Part shown: positions 19,824 to 31,941 of the stretch, piece after piece
How positions within the stretch are numbered: position 1 is the stretch's first letter
Layout: the number at the start of each line of letters is the position of its first letter
Source of the DNA: Cytospora piceicola
Lineage: Eukaryota > Ascomycota > Sordariomycetes > Diaporthales > Cytosporaceae
NCBI GenBank assembly: GCA_023375675.1
Contig: JALQBC010000003.1
Location: 62,001-126,000, forward strand
DNA length: 64,000 nucleotides
Direction of reading: 5' to 3'
The notes under the pieces: model-generated
The model's input: the letters and a program-made list of their open reading frames with translations, nothing else
The model's database searches: none
Told to the model about the DNA's origin: nothing
Position numbers and translations under genes: made by a program

Positions 19824-22051
19824 TAGATTGTCTTAGCCCAAGTAGTTCTGGATCTCATCTGTATAACAAATCATAATATAACCGATGTAGCTCTGAGTAA
19901 CCAGGCTCAGTTCAATTGAGCTTGCAATTCGGATAGGCATTGAGCTAATAATTGAAGACACGAAATATTTTCGAGCAGTCTGGGTATTCAATGGTTACGA
20001 GCACGAGGCTTCACCGTATCAGTAAGCGGAAGTATCCATTTCGGGAATGGTACTAACAACTTGCGAGTATATATGGCTGTAGATTTTGATTCTTCTGTAA
20101 AGAGGTATGGTATTCAAGCTATGATCGAACTGCCTCCAGTCTGCAAATCATATATAATGAGGGCAATCTCTACGTAAACATACGCGAAAATATAAAAAGA
20201 ACCTTATGTGCGGCAATGATAGCGCTCCGTCGCCTGACCCTTAGCTACCTCCAGATGTCGCCTTTCAAAATGATCGTTGGACTCAGTGGCACCGTTCTCA
20301 TCTGCTACATATTTCAACACGCTCTGCAGCTCAAGACTCGTTTTTCCGGAGCATGCTTGAAATTTGACTGCTTGAGGGTAAAACACCAATCATTAGCAGG
20401 AGAAAACCAGGTAACTTACTATCCTGCCCAAGTAGGATTGTAGATATGCTCGCCGACTGATTGGAGTTTGGCTGAAGCTTGGGCTATGAAAATTTGCATG
20501 GACCTAAGTGTCTGACAGACTAGAAGTCGGTGATTACTATGTGCTACTGGAGCTGAGGGTCCTCGGGCAGCTCGGATCTAGTGACAGGTAATTACATGAT
20601 CAGCTCTTGGGTTCCAAGGTTGATTTGTTGCCAACCGTCCAGGTGTCATTGTTGACTTCGTTGAAACGAGGGGCTATGAAGCCCATTTCCACTAGAAAAC
20701 CTTACCCTTACTCAACTCCCAAGGCCACTTGAACTTCTTCTAGCTCGGAGATATTACCATACTCCACATTTTAGAAACCAAAATGACTGCCTCTGGTGCC
20801 ATACAGGCGTTGCAGTCAGCCTCTGCAGGCCACCCAGTGCCAGCTTGCCCTAACTACCAGGCAGCGAAAAGTTATACGACATGAAACAGTCCGGACCTTG
20901 CGCAACAAGAAAGTGATATTGAATCCGTGTGCATCCGAAGGCCCAGTCCAATCAGCAAGTGATCGAATTCCTGCAGCTCATTCAACGTTCGCAGGGAGTG
21001 GCGAACACCCATTTGCCAACCGTGGGGCCGGGAACAAGCCTGAGCCTGGCTGTGTGAATGTCCAAGATGGCATCACGCTGAATTCGAGCCTGATGTCCTG
21101 TGTACCTTGATTATGCGGCTGTGTTCCAGGATACAATCGCGTCCTATGGAAAGGAGAACAAATGGAGGTTGCAGGAAGTAAATAGGAAGCATGTACGCAG
21201 AGACTGTTCCAAAATACTGTGCCCGGCGGTTTGAAGTTGATTATCTTGAGGGCGGGCCAGAATGAAATCCTTACCCTACCCTATACGTACCTTGCCTTGT
21301 TCTTTAGGACATGGCCCTTTCACGTCACAATTCTCTTGCTCAAAATATCTATAGGAGACTGATTATATTTCGTATTAATTATATGCTGCTCCTTCCGCAG
21401 TAGTGTTTCCCATCAAATCCATTTCTATCTCGTACAGCTATTTCTTTTGACTTCACATCGATTCTGCCTCTACACGAGAGCCCGATCGGAGACATTGACC
21501 CGTCAGAGAAAATCAAACTCTGCGATCGCCATTATGTCTCCTAATCCAGATTGTAGTCGAGACCTGCAAATAACCTCTGGAGATAGCCTTCTAAGGCTGG
21601 CACCAACACTGACAAGTACTGACTTTTTACGCAACTACCAAAATGGTTACATACACCGTTGACACCTGCCCACACAGGCCCAGCGCATTGAATTATATCG
21701 GCTTGAGTACTTGAGTAAGATTCGTAAGCCTCGTGACTACAGTGAACTTGACCCAGCTAATCATCAAGATGATTTAGGCTTGATTCAGGCTTGTACGACG
21801 TCTTTCGAACATTATCTGATAGCAAAGGAGCCAAAGCCGGGAGATTATTTTAAATTAAGATCCAGAAGAGGCTTTCCGTACCGACAAACTGGCCTCGGTC
21901 GACTTTGAAGAAGTCCTACAGGCTACAACACATCGAAACGCGGAACGGAAATGCATGCCATGAATCATCAATATTACTCCATTTCCCGTCGACGAGCGTT
22001 CTTGCCCTGACCTTCCTCCACGCCTTTTGAGGACGATCCAGCGTCCTCAAC
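19824..22051. other. gene-poor stretch right of the inverted-repeat element
   Basis: No confident gene. Short open frames occur around 20216-20443 and 20781-20885 (the latter starts MTASGAIQALQSASAG and stops after about 33 residues). A possible broken frame is listed separately at 21534-21908. Confidence 0.5.
21534..21908 (+). pseudogene. possible broken small reading frame
   Basis: One frame reads MSPNPDCSRDLQITSGDSLL onward, meets TGA at 21660-21662, and then continues in the same frame with AQRIELYRLEYLSKIRKPRDYSELDP to a stop at 21908. The part after the TGA looks protein-like (charged, balanced composition). The stop could come from CGA by one C-to-T change. I see no intron that would remove it. 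I do not recognise the product, and the whole call may be chance. Confidence 0.25.
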
Positions 22052-23110
22052 CTATCCATCCACGTTCTCGTCCTCACGCTTCAGTTGCTGCCGACGATTA
22101 TACAGGTCCCGACTCAGGACGTTCTTGAACCCGCGGTTCTTCAGCTCGGTCATGATCTTGCTAACCTGCCATCCCTGCCTCAGCCAACCATCGACCTCGA
22201 TCGCCACGGCGGGGGGGAGCTTCCTGCTCCGTGGATCTTCGCTAGGGTCGGAGGGCGCGTGGTTGTGGGTGGTGGTTCCGGGGGTGATATGGTGGTGCAC
22301 GACCCACATGTTGCTGTCGCGGAAGGTCTCGACACACTCGAACTTGAAGGGGCAGTTGCACTTCTTGGATGAGCGCTCGGGCATGCCGGCGGCCTTGGAG
22401 GCCTCGCTGTAGCGTGCCTCGCCGGCGCGGAAGCAAATCCACCTAATCTTGCGCTTTCCCTTGCCCATATCCCGGGTGCCGCTCATGCGCATCGAGTATC
22501 CGCGGGGGATGGTGAACTGGTCGAGCTCGAGCTGCATGGTAGCACGGCTGGAGATGGGGTAGCCCTCGGGCGGGATCTCCATGGGCACGACGTTGGACAT
22601 GGCGTGGAGGACGGCGGGAGGGGGAGGCGCTAGTTGTTGTTGTTGTTGTTGTTGCTGCTGCTGCTGCTGCTGCTGTTGTTGTTGCTGCTGCTGTGGCTGA
22701 GGGATAGGAGGGGCAGTCGGAGCAGTCATGGCGGCGGCGGCGGCAGCAGCGGCGTGGTTGCCAGCACTGGCAAGGGCCAGGACCGGGTCGGTGTTGTCAA
22801 CAGCATTCTGGTGGTTGTGATTGTGGTTCTGGGGCTGGGGAGGGTTCGGCTGGAAGTGAGGTTGCTGGTGTTGATGTTGATGATGTTGATGCTGGACCTG
22901 GGCTCGTAGTGGACTCTGACGCGGCTGTGGAGCCAGTCGCCCCTCGGCTCTAAGGATGGACTCGATAGTGTTTAGGCGCTGCTCGATGTCTTGGAATCTC
23001 TGGTCGACACAGGCGTTGACGCGTTGGTCGATGATGGAGGCGAGGGTGTTGGGCAGTGTTGCGAGAAGGTCGTGGGGGACAAAGAAACCCTGCTGGGATG
23101 GATTCGCCAT
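22052..23110 (-). CDS. FAR1/WRKY-GCM1-like zinc-binding protein with polyQ tract
   Basis: Single exon, 352 residues from MANPSQQGFFVPHDLL. Three parts are visible. First, a helical, possibly coiled-coil segment (about 10-55). Second, a low-complexity middle rich in Pro, Gln, His, Asn and Ala with about 20 consecutive Gln (about residues 139-160). Third, a C-terminal domain containing IRWICFRAGEARY, CNCPFKFECVETF, WVVHHHITPGTTTHNHAP and a final helix-rich DGWLRQGWQVSKIMTELKNRG. The spacing of Cys and the HNH pair fits the FAR1/WRKY-GCM1 zinc fold found in Mutator-type transposases and transcription factors derived from them. The MULE catalytic core is absent, so this is more likely a domesticated DNA-binding regulator than an active transposase. 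An upstream in-frame extension to 23239 lacks a convincing start. The gene is divergent from the calcium ATPase. Confidence 0.75.
   Translation of the reverse strand: MANPSQQGFFVPHDLLATLPNTLASIIDQRVNACVDQRFQDIEQRLNTIESILRAEGRLAPQPRQSPLRAQVQHQHHQHQHQQPHFQPNPPQPQNHNHNHQNAVDNTDPVLALASAGNHAAAAAAAAMTAPTAPPIPQPQQQQQQQQQQQQQQQQQQQQLAPPPPAVLHAMSNVVPMEIPPEGYPISSRATMQLELDQFTIPRGYSMRMSGTRDMGKGKRKIRWICFRAGEARYSEASKAAGMPERSSKKCNCPFKFECVETFRDSNMWVVHHHITPGTTTHNHAPSDPSEDPRSRKLPPAVAIEVDGWLRQGWQVSKIMTELKNRGFKNVLSRDLYNRRQQLKREDENVDG
22631..22693 (-). repeat. CAG/CAA trinucleotide repeat (polyQ)
   Basis: Mixed CAG and CAA codons in blocks encode about 20 Gln in the FAR1-like protein. The interruption by CAA should slow expansion. 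Length may vary between strains. Confidence 0.85.
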
Positions 23111-25078
23111 CTTTTTTTTTGTTTTGATGGGGTGGCCCAGGTGCGCCAAGTGGTTGTCTGGGGCTGCTTGAAGAGAGGGTTGGCAGGCTGTGGACGTCGT
23201 GACAGACGAGGGTCGTTGATTGATGCCGACACAAAACACGTCTGCACAAATACTGCTACCTGGCCCGTGCGTCTACTTTCCTCCGTCAGACAGTATAACC
23301 CTAACCCTTTACGTAACCTCTCCCCTCCTCCCCAGCCTCCCACTCATCGTCGAAGGCCGTTCACATCATTGTTGTTGTAATTGGTGTTGTCAGTACTACG
23401 TCTAGTCGAGGCTCTTGGCATATATCCACACCAAGAAGCCAAGACAACAGGTACAAGGAGTTTGCAGTTTCATGAGAGCACGCCATCATCAAATCTGTCT
23501 GTCACCTGACAACCAAATCAGATCGGGATATCAGACGATCATCCGACCACTCAAGTGCTTGGATACACGACGCGACTGAGGCTCGGCCTCGATGTGGCGA
23601 AGCGAACTGTAAGCGGCTAGACCTCGATCAATGTGTGGATTTAGTCTTTGATAGCAATGTCGTTTATGTGTCGCATTAGTATCTGTTGTTAAGTACAACT
23701 TTGGCGGCGAACATGAGGGGACACCTGGAGATAAGGAAAAGGAAGCACTCGCTGGATGGTTGAGAGGATTCCATCGGGAGTTTTGATTTTATACATACTT
23801 GGTTATGTGGTCCGTCTATCGTGGTCTGTGACCTTGCAACGGCGCCCACATTATCATTATTGGAATTACAGGTAAGACTGATTACCTACTCGACTCCCAA
23901 CCTCTGAGTTATGAACCGAGGTGATTGACTTCTGGGCCAGCACACATGTGCACCTGGGCATCGAACGTCGGCAAAGAGACCCCCATATGACGACACTTGC
24001 CTAGGTAGTTGGTTATTGAGGCAATTAGCCCGTCTTTGATTATTGAATCGAGCCAAGGGGCTAACGGCGAGTAGCTCAACTGCGCCCTCAGTTCCACGAG
24101 TCGAGACTGTTCAACCCGTTCCGTTGTTTACGGAACGGGGTGCTGTATGAGCTGTAGAACTAAGGTTTTCGCCTGCACCAATGCCCACAATCGTAGATGC
24201 CCAGGTGAAGACTGCCGTACGTTTGGACAAGATCTCTCTGTGCCGAGCAACTTGGCATGATGGTGATGTACAAAGCACTGCCTCCCTCTCTGAGCTACTA
24301 TAATTACGGTGACGTGTAAGGAGTCTAGAGGTTCAATGGCTTTTGAACTTATCATTCCTTGTAGTCAAGGAAAAGTCGCCGACTATAAGCCGTCATTTGT
24401 TGCCATTAACTGAATAATGATAGCTTCAATACCTGGGGGAGGCTGTCTTTGATACCAGTATTCGCTAGTGAAGTACATAGGAGGATGTAGCAAAGACCAA
24501 GGTAGCACAGGAGTGGTCCAGGCGGTTTGGGGGCGGCATAGAACGTCGGGCACAGACGAAAAGGGAAAGGCTTGGCCGATAGGGCCAAAGTTCACCTACA
24601 TAGCTCCGCATTTCTCATAACATTAAGTATGCAGCACATATCTTGCACAGCCTCACCTAATTCCACGGCGGAGTCTAGGCACGGATTCAAAACTTGCCGC
24701 TTGTGCCCAGACTCGTTGGTACCGGTTGCACTGCATTTTATACACAATGAACCGTAGTCGTGTCAAACGGTAACGATCCTGCCTAAGACAAATGAATGCC
24801 CCAGCCAGCCCCTGGGCCAGGCAGACTCTACACAGCCTCTCTTGCCCACATATTCGCCCTCACTGATGACACCCATCATGATCCTTTTAAATGACCCCTG
24901 ACGGCCTCCCGGCACATCTCTGTTTCGCGTTTGCCGAATTTTGTGTAACTCTTATAATCTATCAGATAATTATTGGTACATCACGGAAGCCCTAGCCTGA
25001 TGGTTACTGTTCATTCTTCGTTAAATCCATGAGCATTTCGACTTCTTATATCCCGAAGATAATAATATTTGCATTCAC
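23111..25078. other. divergent intergenic region
   Basis: About 2 kb between the FAR1-like gene and the calcium ATPase gene, holding both promoters and leaders. It includes a perfect hairpin at 24115-24139 and a TGCCTAGGTA near-copy around 24000. No gene is recognised. Confidence 0.5.
24115..24139. repeat. perfect 10-bp hairpin
   Basis: CCCGTTCCGT and ACGGAACGGG flank the 5-nt loop TGTTT. It is GC-rich inside a promoter region, so it could be a stable RNA or DNA hairpin or a dyad protein site. No function is evident. Confidence 0.6.
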
Positions 25079-28000
25079 ATGACCATGGGGAGCAGCAATA
25101 ACCTGGCGCCTCCGAGCCTATCGGTGAACACTCACGTTCGCCAGAACTCTACTACGAGTACGCTCGGAGTGTCACCAGTCTCCAGACTATCAACGACTTC
25201 CAACCCCTTCCTGTCACCAGCACCCTCCAACGACCCTTTCCTTACACCCAACAGAAGCCGAACACCCAGCAACGCCACAACTCAAGCAGTTGACAGGAAT
25301 GATGCCCTTCGACCGGATCCTGGCACGGAGGCGGATTTCAAGGTCGACAACAACCCTTTTGCTTTTAGCCCGGGCCAGCTAAATAAACTATTAAATCCCA
25401 AATCACTTGCAGCTTACAGGGCTCTCGGCGGCATCAAGGGAATTGCTAGGGGCCTCCAAACGGATCTTGTCTCTGGGCTCAGTGTTGATGAGACGAATGT
25501 GCAGGGGACAGTCACATTTGACGACGCACTTGAGGGCAATGACACCAAGGCGGAGTCATCAAACACTCCCGGCGCAGAACAGTTTGGTGACCGAGTGAGG
25601 GTGTACAGCAAGAATGTTCTCCCAGCTAAGAAGGCGACGCCGCTATGGAGACTGATGTGGAATGCCTACAACGACAAGGTCATCATTCTCCTAACAGTTG
25701 CGGCCTTTATATCGTTGGCCCTCGGTCTCTACGAAACGCTCGGAGTGGACCATCCGCCAGGAACCCCGATGCCGGTAGATTGGATAGAGGGTGTTGCTAT
25801 TTGTGTCGCCATCATCATCGTTGTTGCTGTCGGATCCCTTAACGACTGGCAAAAGGAGAAAGCATTTGTACGCCTTAACGCAAAGAAAGATGACCGTGAG
25901 ATCAAGGTGATTCGCAGTGGCAAGGAGATCGTCATCAATGTGCACGATGTTCTTGTTGGAGACATTGTCAACCTCGAACCGGGTGATCTTATCCCCGTTG
26001 ACGGCATTTTCATTAGTGGTCATGGCGTGAAGTGCGACGAGTCTTCCGCCACAGGCGAGTCGGATGCCCTTAAAAAGGTACCCGGTGAGCAGGTCTACAA
26101 GATGCTTGAGAGTGGCCAGCAAGCCAAGTCGACAGACTCAGATCCATTTATTATCTCCGGGGCCAAGGTTCTTGAGGGCATGGGTACTTTCGTCTGCACG
26201 TCTGTTGGTGTCAACTCCAGCTTTGGCAAAATCATGATGTCTGTCCGGACCGAGGTAGAGGCGACACCTCTACAGAAGAAGCTCGAAGGACTTGCTGGCG
26301 CTATTGCCAAGCTCGGTGCAGCTGCGGCTTCGTTGCTGTTCTTCATCTTGCTTTTCCGCTTCGTGGCTTCTCTCCCCAACGATACTCGCGACAGTGCTTT
26401 AAAGGCATCTTCATTCATGGTTAGTTTTCATTCCAAGTTCTGAACCCCAATTCATCATGCAACGCCATCTGACTATGGCCCTCAGGATATCCTCATCGTG
26501 GCTATCACCGTTATCGTCGTCGCTGTGCCGGAGGGCCTCCCCCTGGCGGTGACACTCGCTTTGGCCTTCGCTGCTACACGTATGCTCAAAGAGAACAACC
26601 TGGTACGAATGCTACGAGCATGCGAGACCATGGGAAATGCGACAACAGTATGCTCCGACAAGACTGGAACCTTGACCACCAACAAGATGACTGTCGTTGC
26701 TGGCACCTTCGGCACCACTAGGTTTTCCAAACCTGAAAGCGAGGAACCCACCCAGAGCATATTTCAATGGGCGTCCGATCTTCCTACTGCCGCCAAAGAG
26801 GCCATCGTCCAGTCTATTTCCATTAATTCAACGGCGTTCGAGGGTGAAGATGAAGGCAACTTCGCTTTCATTGGGTCCAAGACCGAAACGGCACTTCTAC
26901 AACTTGCTAAGGACCAGCTGGGCATGGGACCGCTGTCTGAGACTCGCGCAAACGAGCAGACTGTGCAAATGTTTCCCTTCGACTCCAGCCAAAAATGTAT
27001 GGGCGCAGTGATCAAGTTGAAGAATGGCGGGTACAGGCTCCTTGTCAAAGGCGCATCCGAGATTCTGCTTGGGTACTGCTCGTCTAAAGCTGATATCCTT
27101 GAGGATCTTGCCGTCAGCCCTATGTCAAAGACCGACAGGGAGGCACTCCTTAATACGATCGACACTTATGCCCGCCAATCCCTGCGCACTATAGGTCTCG
27201 TCTACCGTGACTTCGAGCAATGGCCTCCCCTCAACGCCGACGTGGAAGAAGGCTCCGTCGAGTTTTCTTATGTCCTGAAGCAACTTGTTTTCCTTGGAGT
27301 CGTTGGTATCCAGGACCCCGTTCGCCCTGGTGTCCCTGAGTCTGTCAAGAAGGCTCAACATGCTGGCGTGGTTATCCGTATGGTAACTGGTGACAACGCT
27401 GTTACTGCCCGCGCTATCGCTACCGAGTGCGGTATTCTCAGTGAAGGGGGTCTCGTTATGGAGGGACCTGTCTTCAGGACCTTGAGTGATGAAGAGATGG
27501 ACCTCGTCCTTCCAAAGCTCCAAGTACTTGCCCGGTCTTCACCAGAGGACAAGAGAATTTTGGTCACTCGTCTGAAGCGCCTCGGAGAGACTGTTGCCGT
27601 TACTGGTGACGGTACAAACGATGCCCCTGCCCTGAAGGCTGCTGACGTTGGTTTCTCCATGGGAATTTCTGGGACGGAGGTAGCCAAAGAGGCCTCTGCG
27701 ATCGTGCTGATGGATGACAACTTCAGCTCCATCATAATGGCGCTCAAGTGGGGACGTGCCGTCAACGACGCGGTGCAGAAGTTCCTCCAGGTATGTCACC
27801 TGACCACCCCAGCCTTGGTCACAGACAAGAAGCTAATCAGACTCTAGTTTCAAATCACTGTCAACATCACAGCTGTTCTACTCGCCTTCGTCACCGCCGT
27901 CTCCGATCCAGACATGCGCTCTGTACTCACAGCCGTGCAGCTACTCTGGGTGAACCTCATCATGGATACGTTTGCCGCTCTAGCCCTCGCCACGGACCCT

Positions 28001-28696
28001 CCCACCGAGAAGATTCTCGACCGTCCACCGCAGCCTAAGCGTGCTCCGCTCATCACCACAAACATGTGGAAGATGATCGTCGGCCAGAGCATCTTCCAAC
28101 TGACAGTAACTTTCGTCTTGTACTTCGCGGGATTGAAGATATTCCCCAGCTATACCGAAGGTGCGATGCGAACCATTGTGTTTAATACGTTTGTATGGAT
28201 GCAAATCTTCAACGAGTTCAACAACCGCCGTCTGGACAACAAGTTCAACGTCTTTGAGGGCCTGCTCAGGAACAAATTCTTTATCATAATCAACTTGTTG
28301 ATGGTCGGCCTACAGGTGACCATTATTTACGTGGGAGGAAAGGCATTCTCTATCGTCTCGGGTGGAATCAGCGGTGAGCAGTGGGCGCTTTCGGTGGTGC
28401 TGGCTGTCCTCTGCATGCCTTGGGCAGTTGCAGTGCGCCTTTTTCCTGATCATTGGTTCGCCAAAATTGCGAACGTGGTAGGAAGACCTGTGGTCATCCT
28501 TTACCGATTCCTCGCTCGCGGTCTGAACCGAGTGGGGCGGCTGTTCAAAAGGAACAACAAGAAGAATGCCGACGAGGAGGCAATGACTGAGGAACAAGCA
28601 ATGAAGACTTCTACCAGTGACAACGAGTCTGCAGACAATCCGGTGGTGGTTGTGTCTGATTCTAATGGGTATAACGACGCAGGCCTAAAAGACTAA
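25079..28696 (+). CDS. calcium-transporting P-type ATPase (PMCA/PMC1 type)
   Basis: Three exons, 25079-26419, 26486-27790 and 27848-28696, encode 1164 residues. The protein pumps calcium out of the cytosol, by homology with yeast Pmc1 at the vacuolar membrane. Visible features: a Ser/Pro-rich N-terminal tail; a PMCA-type N-terminal segment (FAFSPGQLNKLLNPKSLAAY); two membrane helices; an actuator domain with the TGES loop (CDESSATGESD); helices 3-4 with the PEGLPLAV motif; the phosphorylation site DKTGTLT with Asp at 505; TGDN and GDGTNDAP hinge motifs (the latter about residue 820); and then six C-terminal helices including NLIMDTFAALALATDPP. The C-terminal tail is polar and acidic, without an obvious IQ calmodulin site. 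The first intron cuts just before helix 4. The two introns are 66 and 57 bp. Confidence 0.95.
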
Positions 28697-29582
28697 GGTC
28701 AATGATACTGATCTTCAGAGAGACTGCCGGCAAGGTGACTTCAATGGAGTCTGACCGGTAATTGGTTGTATAGATATGATGCATGTGGAACGGGTTTATG
28801 ATGATAGCTATGTATTATGTCTTCAGAATGAACTAAGTATAGAGTTAAAATGTGAGTATGACCTAGAGATAAATGGATGGTTCTTATCATTATCTGACAT
28901 TTGGATATTCTCTGTCCGATTTCTGATGGGTTAGGCTGAATGAGTTATGAATACAAATACAACTTTGACTGGAATTTATTGCCCGGCTAACTGTGTCTGA
29001 AGTGACAGGCTTGGAAATGAGGGTGATCGACTGAGAATCTCAGGCCAGCTGTAAGATTATCATACACAGGAGGTGAGTAGTTACGAGTCCGTAATTACTA
29101 TTATCGCCATTGAAGCCTCAAAGCAATGTTGTCCACCGACAACAGTTAAAGTCTCATCTACCACACCGGTGTTTCATGATGCTACAAATACAAGGACATC
29201 CTGTCTCGCATTTGTCTTCGTCTACTGATAATTCGAGACCCATATCCAATGGGGCGGGCCTATGCACTACCAAGACAAAATCATTGTTGAACCTTCACAA
29301 CTGTGGCACTCAGGTCAAAGAAACAATGGCCAGGGTTCTGAATGAAAACGCCCGAAACAAACTGCGTTTGCATTCTCATTTATTATCACTTTGATCGTTT
29401 CCATTAGAGGGCTGAGACATTTCAGCCCGAATTCCTAGAAGCAGTTATATTAGTTGATCAGTCATATCTCTGCATACTCCTATGAAACCGTCGGACAAAA
29501 CCGAGAAGATAACAAAACAAATTTCCCAGATCAATACATACTTTGATTAGGCAACAACATCACTTTAGCCAGAAAACTCATC
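28697..29582. other. intergenic region
   Basis: 3' flank of the calcium ATPase and promoter of the next small gene. No gene or notable repeat is seen. Confidence 0.5.
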
Positions 29583-30245
29583 ATGTCTTCCCTCCTCCGA
29601 AAACTCTCATCTCCTTCCCTCCACAGCCGGGTATCCAGTACCCCGAATGAATTACCAAACGGTGACACAAGCCTTTTGAATGTCTGCCAACCTCGACGAT
29701 CGATATCCTCCAGAAGAAAGTCCCAAAACATTGATAACGCCCCGAAAAAAGACCGAACCTTTCAAGTCTTTCTCACCGCCATGGATGACCGTATTGGTAC
29801 CGGTCCCCATGCGGCCTATTCCGGCCCATCACTTCTTTTCGACATGGACGCCTCGCAACCCGACTTCTCTTCACTCGAACTAGCGGCACGTATGACGTTG
29901 ATGTTCGCAGACGACTTGTACTTCTTGCCTCTCACATTATATGGACAGCGGCCAATATGGAACCACGACTCCCTCAGAAGATCTGCGCTCACGTTTCTGA
30001 GAGCCTGGGATGTGCAGTATCGTTGCGACGTGTTGCCATGGACAGGGTGGTTCAGTGTCAATAGTAAGAGAGAGGCTGCGGATTTTCTGATTCTGTTGCA
30101 GGCTCTTTATGACGGAAGCTTGGAGTGCGAGGGGAGCGAGGCTGATGAAGACTGGACTTGTTTCTCGCGACAGAAAGGGGTGTTGAGGGTGGACTTGACA
30201 GCTCGATTTGCATACAGTCCCAGTAGACAGTGTTCGAGTAGGTAA
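29583..30245 (+). CDS. hypothetical protein, 220 residues
   Basis: Single exon starting MSSLLRKLSSPSLHSR. The first 60 residues are Ser/Arg-rich and probably disordered. The core from about residue 60 (RTFQVFLTAMDDRIGTG) to about 190 has alternating hydrophobic stretches and helices (LELAARMTLMFADDLYFLPL, LRRSALTFLRAWDVQYRC), with several Trp and Cys near the end. I recognise no domain. There is no signal peptide or membrane helix. A single long frame, a start preceded by an A-rich leader, and an amino-acid composition unlike noncoding translation support it as a real gene. It may be lineage-restricted; function unknown. Confidence 0.6.
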   Translation: MSSLLRKLSSPSLHSRVSSTPNELPNGDTSLLNVCQPRRSISSRRKSQNIDNAPKKDRTFQVFLTAMDDRIGTGPHAAYSGPSLLFDMDASQPDFSSLELAARMTLMFADDLYFLPLTLYGQRPIWNHDSLRRSALTFLRAWDVQYRCDVLPWTGWFSVNSKREAADFLILLQALYDGSLECEGSEADEDWTCFSRQKGVLRVDLTARFAYSPSRQCSSR

Positions 30246-30959
30246 CGCAGGAATATATATTCGCTTCGCTTCTTGGTCCGTTTCCCAGATCCATGCACAT
30301 GTGCGGTAGGGGTTATCGAAATAGGTCCCCACCGCAGGCAGGCTATAGCCTGCGAATTCGATCACAGAGCGGAAAGTCCATTCATTGTCTCCTTTCAAGT
30401 AATCAATTTAAGAACGGCCTAACACAGAATGCACTGGTTCACGTAGTGTATTCTCTCCGGCCTAGCATTATCTAGACGCTTGGAGACACATCGGCCATTC
30501 ATTCTAACTACCTAGGTAGGCTACATAGTACTTAAATGGGTCCAGAGGATTTAATAACCCAGCTGCCCATCGAGTTGAGGTGACCATGGCGACATTGTTA
30601 GTCAGTCAATTGCGCTTAGCTGAATCAAGACGCATGCAGGTCAAATGAGGCTAAAACGATCGTTGTTGACTGACGAGTGAGTAATGATGGACGGTCAGAC
30701 TCATCCAATGGACAAAGACCACTGTCTGTAAGAGGCAGAATCAACTTTGTATGACGACACGACTCCCCAAGGTGCCTCATGACGAAACTGAGACCAAGTC
30801 TCAGGTACTGCCTTGATGGACCGATGAGCTCTCATAAAATCGGGATCGCCCCCTTTCAAGCTCGACTTACGGGGAGACATCTGGATTTGAGACACGACAC
30901 AAGAAACATTATTGGGTTCCAGTACAAAAGAATCAATCACCAAGACCAAACACGCCAAC
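30246..30959. other. intergenic region
   Basis: Promoter region for the DUF3140/DUF2945 gene. Contains TACCTAGGTA at 30509-30518. No gene is seen. Confidence 0.5.
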
Positions 30960-31941
30960 ATGAAGGAGGACCAAGAAGTCATTGCCGAATTCAACGATTA
31001 CGTCAACGTAACGGCTTCTGAACTCGACAAATGGCTCAAGTCAGACGAGTCCAGCAACGCCGGTTGGCACAAGGACGGCGGCGATGGCGAGTCCGTTGGC
31101 CAAGGCTCCGGCCACAAGATCGTCGAGATCCTCAAAACCAACCCCGATAAGGACCCTGAGAAGTACACCGACGACCAGATCCAACACATGCGAAAGGTTG
31201 CGTCGTATTGCAAACGACACCTCGCGCAGGAAGCGAAGGGACTCAAAGAGAAGGGTGAGGAGGAGGCCAAGAAGACGAAGTCTTACATTTCGTTGATGAA
31301 CTGGGGCCACGACCCACTCAGAGCATTTGTAAAGGAAGGCTCCAAGTCTAGGAAAGGTGGAAGCAAGTCTAGCCCAGGGAAGCGAAAGGCCGAAGCAGAG
31401 GAGGATGGGCAAGATGGACATGAAGATGGGGTCGGTGAGAAAGACGATGACAAAGCAGAGGAAGATGACAAGCATGCAGGTGACAAGCGCAAGAAATCCA
31501 CCCAGCAGAATGGCGCCAACAAAAAGAGAGAGACTCGCCAAACGAGATCTTCCACGAAGAACAAGGCTAAAGAGGAAGAAGAAGAAAAGGATCAGGACGG
31601 CGAAGATGATCAAGAAGATGGCAACTATGAAGAAGATGACGGCAACGATGATTCAGGGGACAAGTCATCCAAAAAAGGACCCAAGAAGGGTGATACGGTT
31701 AGCTGGAACTGGGGCTCTGGCCATCCTCAAGGCGTGGTGCTTGATGTGAAGGAGGGCGAGTAAGTTACCCATCAGGTCAATCATAAACTGGTGAACTCCA
31801 GGATGCTGACAAGGGGATAGTGCAACCATCACGACTAAACGGGGGAACGAAGTTTCGCGCAAAGGGAAACCTGAAGATCCAGCCGTCATTTTGGACGCAG
31901 GCAAGTCGAAGGCTATCAAGTTGGCCCATGAGTTGAACTAG
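30960..31941 (+). CDS. DUF3140 / DUF2945 (hypervirulence-associated Tudor-like) protein
   Basis: Two exons, 30960-31759 and 31821-31941, give 306 residues. The 61-bp intron has a GTAAGT donor and a GCTGAC branch. The N-terminal 115 residues match DUF3140: VIAEFNDYVNVTASELDKWL, then GQGSGHKIVEIL, DQIQHMRKVASYCKRHLAQE and SYISLMNWGHDPL. A long, highly charged linker follows (about 120-245), made mostly of Lys, Glu and Asp. The C-terminus, restored by splicing, has KKGDTVSWNWGSGHPQGVVLDV and then EVSRKGKPEDPAVILDAGKS. That is the small DUF2945 Tudor-like fold described as hypervirulence-associated. Fusion or pairing of these two domains is common in fungi and bacteria; the biochemical role is unknown to me. 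The KED-rich linker suggests a nuclear or chromatin-associated protein, which is inference. Confidence 0.88.
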
